Assembly (NCBI GenBank): GCA_039583875.1
Contig: CM077150.1
Location: 178,626,375 to 178,690,374 of the forward strand
Source of the DNA: Platanthera guangdongensis
Taxonomy: Eukaryota; Streptophyta; Magnoliopsida; Asparagales; Orchidaceae
DNA: 64,000 nt
Direction: 5' to 3'
In this document: piece by piece, positions 56,400 through 64,000 of the stretch
How positions within the stretch are numbered: position 1 is the first letter of the stretch
How the letters are laid out: every line of letters starts with the position of its first letter
Program-made: the position numbers and the translations under genes
The notes under the pieces: model-generated
Told to the model about the DNA's origin: nothing
The model's database searches: none
Seen by the model: only the letters and a program-made list of their open reading frames with translations

Positions 56400-57126
56400 A
56401 TATTATATTAAAATAAAATAAAAGACTACAAAAGAGAAGAAAATTCTAACAAAATTACTCATGAGATCTTGGGAAAGGGGGACACCCTTTCCCACAAATA
56501 ATTATCAAGACACATGTTTGGAAATATAATCCACGACGTTGTTGGCACTTCTTTCGACAAGGGAGATATGGATTTTTTGCGCATCTTTGAGCACGTGAGC
56601 AATGTTGGCTTTAGTTTCACCTGAATAAAGTCCTCTTAAGATTCAGTGCAGTCAAGTACACGTCTCACTAGAGTCTCCTTCAAGGATGACACCGGAGACC
56701 GTGGAGAAACAATCCTGTGCATGGTCAAGACCCAACCTAGCACTGTGAAGTTCTGTGATTTCAACCGACCATCTTTTGAATTTAGCCCCTTTTGCTGCAA
56801 TTAAGCGCCCTTGATAACCACACACAAGACAACCCAAACTCGTAATGCAATTCTCACCAATGACACCAACATAGTTCACCTTGATCCATCCATTGGAGAG
56901 GTCCAAAATGATGGTGAGCGGTTACCCTTGTCCCTCAAATTCCCATTCAACAAATCCCCATCGGAGATAACATTGATGACGATTGCAGATGGCTACTGGA
57001 ATGATTGGCCATGAATCTAGTTATTTCTTGCCTTCCAAACACTATATAATTGATATGGTGCATACAAATTTGAACGAGCTCTTGTTATTCTCCGGCTTCG
57101 CATGAAGAGAGTTTGTAATATCATCA
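56400..57126 (-). pseudogene. L1 LINE 3' part with RNase H domain
   Basis: The minus frame 56906-56652 reads GWIKVNYVG..., ITELHSARLGLDHAQDC and VILEGDSSE, an RNase H (RVT_3) domain as found at the C-terminus of plant L1 ORF2. Flanking pieces extend it, with frame breaks. It is the continuation of the LINE at 59585-61340, interrupted by the element at 57127-59580. Confidence 0.7.
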
Positions 57127-59580
57127 TGTTATGTGTTGATATTATGAGCCTTATTATAGTATTTATTAATAATTACTTTCATGTCACATTTCTATTTCGT
57201 CGATTATGCCCAAACCTATCGTTATTTCCTTCAGCGTTATTTTATTTTCTTTGTACCTCTTTTCTTTTTTGTGTTGATTGTAAGTCCTATTTAAAGGACC
57301 CATCGGGTCTTGTATTGGTATGAAAGAAGAAATCTATTTTCCCAAATCCTAAAAGAGATCTTGGAATCTCTCTCTTAAGCACTCCCTACTTAGGTAGTCG
57401 CGATCAAGTTTCCGTAGTATCTCCTCCCCCGTCATCTCCGGTATCCTCCAAGTTGGCCTCTAACATCTTGGTATCAGAGCCATCAGTGTCTGCCGACTCA
57501 CGTCAACTTGATCTTTCACGCATCTCCTCCAGTGACACAAAATTTTTCTTTCATCGAAACCCAAACAACTTCCGTTTCTTGTTGCTTCTACATTGGGCCA
57601 GCGATCGCCTTTTGGTTCGGGCCAATCCCCCGCCTCTTCGATGACTTCATCGGAAGCTTCGTCACCTCCAACATGTCTTCCTCGATCAACCCACATAGAC
57701 ACATGCTAAGGCCCCCTCTCCGACAGAATCGTCGTCGACATCTGCAGCTACTCCTTCAACGACGATCACCGACATCAGCGCGTCCCGTCCCTAAACTCCC
57801 GCCGAGCCCTCGATCTCCATAGCCGCTCACATCGAAACGGAACGACACTTCACTGACGCCGCTAAATCCCACTACATTAATCCTGCACCCTCTCCATCAA
57901 TCCCTCGCCCTCTCAAATCAGTCTTGCGCCCGCTCCATCAATGCCGCGTTCGCTCCATCAATCCCGCGCCCGCCAGGATCTGCGCATGGGACTTTAAATC
58001 CCTTTCAACATGTGAATTTAATTCCTTTTCTGCATAGGAATTAATTTCAATCGAGGGCATTATTCTGCGGGGAGTATTTTCTTCCATCATTTGGAGATGA
58101 CGTGGAGCTCGCGACACCTCCCAAACTGCCACCGCGGAGCACTCTTGCCATCCCGTCACCCGCACCTTATCCCGTGCTATCTCCATCCACAATATGAGAG
58201 TCTCGCAAGATTTTATGACTGCTCTACATGACGTGCTGCAGACTGTCCTGACCGCCATGGAAGCATGCTTTCGGGACGCAAAAACCCGACATTGGGATGA
58301 CTTGGCCACTGTCACTGACAGGCTTAATGAGTTGACCGCCTCCCTTCCCGTTGTTACTACGTCACCCACAGATCACATCAACAGTAGTCAAGTTCCGCTA
58401 CCGCTGCTCATCCGCCATGAGATGCCACCGCAGACCCTTTTACGCCCTGAACCTGCTATCCCACCGCACTATACCCGGTTGGAATTCCCCACCTACGATG
58501 GAAAACAGATCCCTTGGGCTGTCTCACAAGGTGCGAACAAATCTTTGGTCATCAACAAACTCCGGCAGCTGAACGACTTCCTTTGTCCTCCTTCCACCTT
58601 TTCTCGAATCAGCCTTGATCTTGGCTACCCGTCTCCTCACTGATTAGCCAGGTCCGACGCGGGACGACTTCAAGCGATTATACAACCCGCGTTTCAGCCC
58701 TCCAATCCGGAGCAACCCCCTTGGTGCCCTCACGACACTCCGCCAGACGGGCTCCGTGAACAATTATCTGGACCAGTTTCAACTTCTATTGGAACAAGCC
58801 ACACTTTCCCCAGAGATGCAGGTCGCCATCTTCACCGCCAGACTTCGCGAACGCCTGTGACTTTATGCCGAATTTAAGGCTCCTACAGACGTAGTGACTG
58901 CTATGAGTCTGACCAAATTATGTGACCGTCGCCTCCAACTAGCACAAGAGGTATATGTGCCCACCAACACGGGCTCTCAGCAACACCGTTCCGAGGGCCA
59001 TCCAACCCCACCAGTCCGTAAAATATCTCGGGACAGGATGGTAGAATGACGTGCACAGGACTTATGCTTCAACTGCGATGAGTAGCACACTCACGACCAC
59101 AAGTGCAAACAGATTTTTTATCTGCACGTCGACAACTCTGATGATGAGGGTGGTCGATAATACGGAACACCATTGATCTCTCCCGAGCTTGAGGACATAC
59201 TCATTTTGCACGACGGGCGAGATATTACGGGCCAATATTATGAGCCTAATTATATTATTTATTAATAATTGTTTTTATGTTGCATTCCTATTTCGTCGTT
59301 TATGTCCAAGTGTGTCGTTATTTTCTTTAGCATTATTTTTTTCCCTTTGTAGTTCTTTCCTTTTTTTGTCAATTGTAAGTCCTATTTAAAGAATCCAATG
59401 GATTTTGTATTGGTATAAAAGAAGAAATCTATTTTCCCAAACCCTAAAAGCGATATTGGAATCTCTCTCTCTTGAGCATGCCACTCTTAGACAGTTGCGG
59501 TCAAGGCTCCGTAGTATCTCCGCCCCCATCATCTCCACCTCCGGCCACTTCTCCGACAACCTTTGAGTAGGCCCATAACA
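57127..59580 (+). mobile_element. Reina-like Gypsy element, gag only, inserted in an L1
   Basis: The LTRs 57127-57465 and 59223-59580 are diverged direct repeats (shared ATATTATGAGCC, TTATTTATTAATAATT, AGTCCTATTTAAAG, AATCTATTTTCCC). A TGGTATCAGAGCC primer site is at 57469-57481. Between gag and the last pol codons (ELEDILIL, about 59188) protease, RT, RNase H and integrase are gone. No TSD was recognised (CATCA versus CCTTG). Confidence 0.8.
57482..59160 (+). pseudogene. Reina-like gag, broken
   Basis: A helical segment (MTALHDVLQTVLTAMEACFRD, about 58210) is followed by RLEFPTYDGKQIPW, then DDFKRLYNPRFSPPIRSNPLG and TGSVNNYLDQFQLLLEQA, hallmarks of chromoviral gag. A knuckle reading CFNCDE-stop-HTHDHKCK ends it. 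Frame changes and several stops (for example near 58858, 59047 and in the knuckle) make it nonfunctional. Confidence 0.75.
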
Positions 59581-59584
59581 CCTT

Positions 59585-61340
59585 GATTGATCCTTGCAGT
59601 ATGTTTTGGCGCATCCCGTCGGATTCCTGCCGAATTTTAATAATGAACTTACAATCTCCAATTACATGGTTCCCAGTTTCAGCATACCTGCAGCCCCATG
59701 GACAATTTTCTGTGTCGTTGAACCTGTGAAAACATAGACAGGAGTAGGTCAGTAGCATGTTGTTTATTGCACGCTAAAACATCATTTGTGCATGAGGTTG
59801 CGCTTTTATTTTCCAAATTCAGCCCCCCCCCCCCCCCCCCCCCACGAGGGACAATTCGCTGCAAACCCTAACATAAACAAGTTGAATATGGCTGGTCTCG
59901 GTATGTGCTCATACAAGCCTGCCATCTTTCCCAATGGACTTTCTAGGTAGATCCACAATCTGCTTAATGAGAGACTGCCCAAAACATATCGAGATCTGCT
60001 CCAACCAGCGGCCGTTTTGGTCCCGCAAACCAGGAACCCTGTCTAGTAGAGAGACGATGTCTTCGAACATAGGCCAACATGCAATCAACATCTCACCCAT
60101 TCAATAATCATTTAGCATGATATTCTAGCTCCATTTCCAACCATATAGACTGTATTTGCCTCAGCCACATCACCTCCCATGCTAATAACCTTCCACATTC
60201 TTGACCTGCTACTCCTGGTATTGAACATGCCCGGCCCATGATATTTACAACACAGAGTGCGAGCGAGAACACTATCATCATTCCCCATTACCCGAGCAAC
60301 CACGTTTTCCATTGTAACACGTCGCCAAAGAAGCATAATTTTAATGCTAAGGCCCCTGACGTCTTTCGGAGTGCAAACCTCATCCCAAACTGCTTTGTGG
60401 ATCGAACGCCGGTCTTAAGAACCACTCCATAGAAAATTCTTGAGGATGCTGCTTATCTTATTAACGGTTGAGATCAGAACCGGCTCATTGGGATGAACGT
60501 GCTGTGGGATAGCCGTCAATGCACTATTTATGAGTGTGACAACGATGGGTGTCGTGACCCCCAAGAACTGGTCCTCTTGATAATTCGATCAATCAGAAAA
60601 ATGTAATCAACAGCTTGAACTTTGCTGGCACGCATCTTTTAACACCTAGATAAACCAGAGATTTCGCCTCCTTATGTCCAATTTCTTGTAGGATCAAATA
60701 TTTAGTATGTTGTGGATCTTTTAGCCCAAATAGAATTTGGATTTGCATGCATTGATGGGTCTGTCCCGAGTGCTTACAATAATTGTGGAGATGGTTTGAG
60801 AATTCCTTCGCCACTTAAGCGATGCCGCACCAAAAAGTGCGGTATCATCAGCAAAAAGCAAATGGTCAATTTGTGGTGCAGATGGGCAAACTTTAATAGG
60901 TTTGATGGATGTGCTTGGAGAGAAATTCAAAGCATATAATAAGTAGATATGGTGAGAGAGGACAAATCTACTGTAGCCCGCATGTTGCATTGATCCACAT
61001 CGTCCGGACTCCATTCACCAGCAGGCTGAATCAGGGGTTGGTAATGCATTCCATTGTTATCTCAATCTAGTGCAGAGTGAATTTGAAAGCTTGAAGCACC
61101 CTTTTGACAAAACTCCAGTGTATTCTGTCGAAAGCTTTTTCCATGTCTTCTTTTATTGCCATGTAGCCCGATTGCTCTCATTAGTGTGCATTCGATGAAG
61201 GAGCTCATGCGCAAGGAGGCAGTTGTTCGAGAGGAGGTTACCCGGCACAAAAGCTGCTTGCTCTTTGGAGATGAGTTTTGGTAAAAGAGGTTTCATTCTG
61301 TTAGTAGTAATCTTTGCAATTAACGCCTTCAACACTTTCT
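59585..61340 (-). pseudogene. L1 LINE ORF2 fragment (reverse transcriptase to zf-RVT)
   Basis: Minus-strand remnants in L1 order: RMKPLLPKLISKEQAAFVPGN and LLAHELLHRMH (61335-61153), HLLFADDTALF (about 60866-60826, catalytic FADD), MLLWRRVTMENVVARVMG and YMVGNGARISC (60336-60112), and CPWGCRYAETGNHVIGDC (about 59700-59640, zf-RVT). Many stops and shifts occur. It is cut 5' at 61340 and continues beyond the Reina-like insertion at 57126. Confidence 0.85.
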
Positions 61341-61374
61341 TCTTTCCCTTGTCCCGGCTTGGTTTCTCCTTTTC

Positions 61375-61880
61375 CTCCTTTTGGAGCCTTGGACACTCCC
61401 TCTTGATGTGCCCGAGCTTATGGAAGTGGTATCACTCTGGTAGAGACTTCTCATCATCACTCTCCGTCTCTTTTGATGGTTTGTTCCACCTCTTCTTTTC
61501 TTCAACACTTTTCTTCAGAAACTTCTTGAACTTTCCTTGCCTCTTGGGATTCTTCATGAATCTTCTGAATTCTCACACATAGAGGCTTTCTTCATCTTCA
61601 TCACTTCTTGAACTTTCTTCATCACTCTTCAACAACCTTCCTCTCTTTTGCGGCCCTCAGTGCCAACCCCTTCTTTTTCATTTTCCTGGGATACTCCTCA
61701 GCTTGTATCTTTAGTTCGAGCTCATGGGTCTTCAGGTTTCCAATGAGGCTCTCTATCTCTAGGGTGCTGATATCGTGTGATTCAGCAATCGCCGTCACCT
61801 TTTGTTTAATCGTGGAGGCAAGGATCACAGGATCTTCCTCAGCAGGTCTCCATTTGAGTATGTCTTCCCGAGAGATCTAG
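61375..61880 (-). pseudogene. Copia gag fragment
   Basis: The minus frame 61828-61622 reads IKQKVTAIAESHDISTLEIESLIGNLKTHELEL, matching the C-terminal part of UBN2-type gag ('KVTAI.EA.DL..L..EELIGSL.TYE'). Lys-rich sequence follows, then a degenerate knuckle YHFHKLGHIKRECP near 61440-61390. No LTR or pol was found. Confidence 0.7.
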
Positions 61881-61995
61881 AGGCGTTGACAATCTTGGTG
61901 AAGCGAGTGTACATGCTGATGGGGAGCCATCGGATGCACTTGGTGGAGCTCGCCGCAAGGCGGGGCCCACATACATGTACTCGCGCAGGAAGACT

Positions 61996-63235
61996 TGATC
62001 GGATCGCCGATCGGACTCTGCGGTTGCGTCCGGGACGCCGCTGCGAGTCAAAACGCTATATTACTTTATATCTTTTGAGTTTATTTTGGTGTATTTGATG
62101 GGTTAACCCACCGGCCAATCATAGCCGTTGATTGGGGTTGCCCTAAGTCATGTTTTCTTATAAATAGGATGCTAGGGGGCTGATTTGGGGTATTGTAGAA
62201 TTTGGAGAAGTGCTTTCCCGGATTCCTGCGATCCCTCCTCGGTGCCGACGCCGTGGAACCCTAGGTGACGACTCCTAGGCCGCCAAACTTCCCCCAAAGG
62301 TAAACCCTACCCCCTCCTTCATTTTCCATCTTGTTTCCCCCTATTCCGCCACCGGAAACCCCCTAAATCTCCAGCCGACCGCAGCCGGTCTGCAGCCAAG
62401 CAACCGGCCAGAACCCGCCCCTTTTCCCCCCTGTCCGCCGCCGCCTGGGTGCCAAAAAACAGGCCGCCGGCCTTGCTACCAGCCCCAGCCCCTGCGCCCC
62501 CTCTTTCCCTCCAAAACCGGCCACCCACGGGACTTTCCAGTCCTAGCCGACCACCCCTCCCCCTTCTCCTTCGTGGATCCACTTCCCTCCGCTCCGAAAA
62601 CCCTAGATCTCTTTCGATCTAGTGCTACCACCCTCCGATCAATTATTCCCTCCACCCAAACTTTCCATTTTTGTTCGGATCCGCTCAAAATCATCGGATC
62701 TATTCACCCCCGGCCCGGATCTACTCATTTGTGGCCGGATCCGCCGTCTACCATCCGTTACCGCCACTTTTTGCGAAAGGCAGCCACCGCCATCGCCGCT
62801 TCGCCTCCGGTTCCACTTCCGATCGCTCGTTTTGCATCCGGTTCGTCAAATCCTCCATCGCCTCGGATCAGCCCACTGCATCGTGAGTATTTCATGGTAT
62901 TATGTTTGCACTTGACATTTGCACTTGGTTGTTTATCTATATTTGTGCCGTGATTATAGTTGGTAGTTGTTGTCTTATATGCTAATAGTTGTTGTGGAAT
63001 TAGTCGCCGCCGCTTGCTAAGGCCCTCCGCGTGGAGGAAGCCGTTGCCTAATTGCCAAAGTTATTTAATTGTCTCTTTATTTCGGTTAATTGCGTGGCGT
63101 TGCTAATTTTCATTGCTTAAATTACTAATCGTTGCTATCCGACTGTTCATTGCATGTAGCATTACATTCGCATCTCCCCTCACATGTGCACGTAGGGTTC
63201 TAGCTTCCGAGCACCACTAGCCTACCCCTACATCA
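61996..63235 (+). repeat. 5' LTR of a Gypsy element that runs off the window
   Basis: It begins TGATCGGATCGCC and ends CCCCTACATCA (1240 bp, inverted TGAT/ATCA ends). CCAATCATAGCCGTT (62114) and the TATA box TATAAATAGG (62160-62169) match the related block at 46017. The 3' half is C-rich, then AT-rich. Confidence 0.8.
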
Positions 63236-63237
63236 TT

Positions 63238-63253
63238 TGGTATTAGAGGCAGG
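63238..63253 (+). other. Primer binding site of the terminal Gypsy element
   Basis: TGGTATTAGAGGCAGG lies two bases after the LTR. It differs from the usual TGGTATCAGAGG by one C-to-T change. Confidence 0.75.
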
Positions 63254-63299
63254 TTAGGCCACTTTCATGCTCCGTAGTGGTAGGACTTTTAGAGTAAGC

Positions 63300-64000
63300 A
63301 TGGTAGAACCACAGAACACTGAGGACCGAGCGACGAGTTCGAATTCGGACGCCGCTTTCGCTGAGTTCCAACGCCTTGTCCTAGGTCGCCTTGACACCAT
63401 AGGAGCCCAGTTCGACGATGTGCGTCATGACCTTGCCGAGGTGAACCTTCGTTTAGGCCACTTAGAGGATGCCAGGGGCACTCCGACGCAGCGTGACGAT
63501 TCTCTTGAGGACGACCCTGACGCTCCTCCACGTCGAGGGCAACGCCCGAGGGATAGCCCACCTCCCGCAGACCGTCACCATCGTGATAGTCCTCATCGAG
63601 CCCCGATTCTGCCAGTAAGGCGACATCCTGATTTTGCGAGGGATTATAGGCAAGTCCCGGCGAGGGATAGGCTGCCACCCCAGCGTGATGAGTACCGTAT
63701 GCCACGTCAGCCTCAGCCGGACCCTAGAGATCGTGTGCCCCCACACGGTCGCCACGACCATCACCAGGATGATTATTATCCCCCGGGTCGGAGAGAGCGT
63801 GGTCCCCCACCCACTCGATACGACTACGCTCATGATGACTACCCCGAGGACTACCCCGATCCTAGGAGAGGGGGCCACTATTATGACATCACTCGTCGCA
63901 TCCGACTCGATCCCCCTTCGTTCGATGGTCGCCTAGATCCGAAAGCCTTCAGCGATTGGCTCTTGGACATGAACCACTACTTCGAGTGGTACGACATGAG
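63300..64000 (+). CDS. Gypsy gag, N-terminal part (open to window end)
   Basis: ATG at 63300 opens a frame with no stop for 233 codons to the window edge. The first part (FQRLVLGRLDTIGAQFDDVRHDLAEV) is helical. A long Arg/Asp/Pro/His/Tyr-rich disordered stretch follows, and then RIRLDPPSFDGRLDPKAFSDWLLDMNHYFEWYDM, the start of the retrotransposon gag domain typical of chromoviruses. The frame is intact, so this may be a fairly young insertion. Which Gypsy lineage it belongs to needs the pol sequence beyond the window. Confidence 0.85.
   Translation, partial: MVEPQNTEDRATSSNSDAAFAEFQRLVLGRLDTIGAQFDDVRHDLAEVNLRLGHLEDARGTPTQRDDSLEDDPDAPPRRGQRPRDSPPPADRHHRDSPHRAPILPVRRHPDFARDYRQVPARDRLPPQRDEYRMPRQPQPDPRDRVPPHGRHDHHQDDYYPPGRRERGPPPTRYDYAHDDYPEDYPDPRRGGHYYDITRRIRLDPPSFDGRLDPKAFSDWLLDMNHYFEWYDM

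Noticed and set aside
61839..62694. GC-rich frames around the terminal Gypsy LTR
   Set aside because: They lie across the LTR boundary or inside the C-rich LTR half and show no domain similarity.

Overview
This is nuclear DNA of a flowering plant with a large, transposon-rich genome. Three things show this: one spliced plant gene (a DDX3/Ded1-type DEAD-box RNA helicase related to Arabidopsis RH11/RH37/RH52), plant lineages of LTR retrotransposons (Athila, Tat with antisense genes, chromoviruses, Copia), and Arabidopsis-type telomere repeats (TTTAGGG). The species cannot be named from sequence alone; a woody or otherwise large-genome angiosperm is a guess. No rRNA, tRNA, CRISPR or prokaryotic genes were seen.

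Layout. 1-600: degenerate LTR-like DNA. 601-19586: an old minus-strand Copia element, split by a 13.3 kb plus-strand Athila-type Gypsy element (2385-15665, 3.05 kb LTRs, 5-bp target duplication ACAAG). 19587-20386: putative promoter and leader of the helicase gene. 20387-21336: its exons 1 and 2. 21337-47685: intron 2 (26.3 kb), which holds two RTE LINE ends in opposite orientation, a diverged tandem duplication, a decayed Helitron on the minus strand, a 5'-truncated Tat element with two spliced antisense genes and an 86-bp satellite-like array, a scrambled chromovirus mosaic ending in telomeric repeats, a 61-bp perfect foldback and a solo-LTR-like block. 47686-47928: exon 3. From 47929 the third intron runs to the window edge; it contains a young Copia element (48191-53482, TSD AGTAC), several small repeat arrays, an L1 LINE interrupted by a gag-only Reina-like element, a Copia gag fragment, and the 5' LTR, primer binding site and gag start of a plus-strand Gypsy element that runs off the end.

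The only ordinary host gene is the helicase. Its three visible exons keep intact splice sites and all N-terminal helicase motifs (Q, I, Ia, II, III), so it is probably functional even though transposons have inflated its introns. Motifs IV-VI must lie beyond position 64000.

Most notable: (1) the antisense, intron-containing, TATA-preceded gene pair inside the Tat element; (2) the permuted chromovirus mosaic (integrase fused in frame upstream of RNase H, inverted LTR pieces) that abuts divergently oriented telomeric repeats with templated filler; (3) the very large helicase intron; (4) structured repeat arrays in the long Athila LTR. All calls rest on reading by eye; no database search was run.
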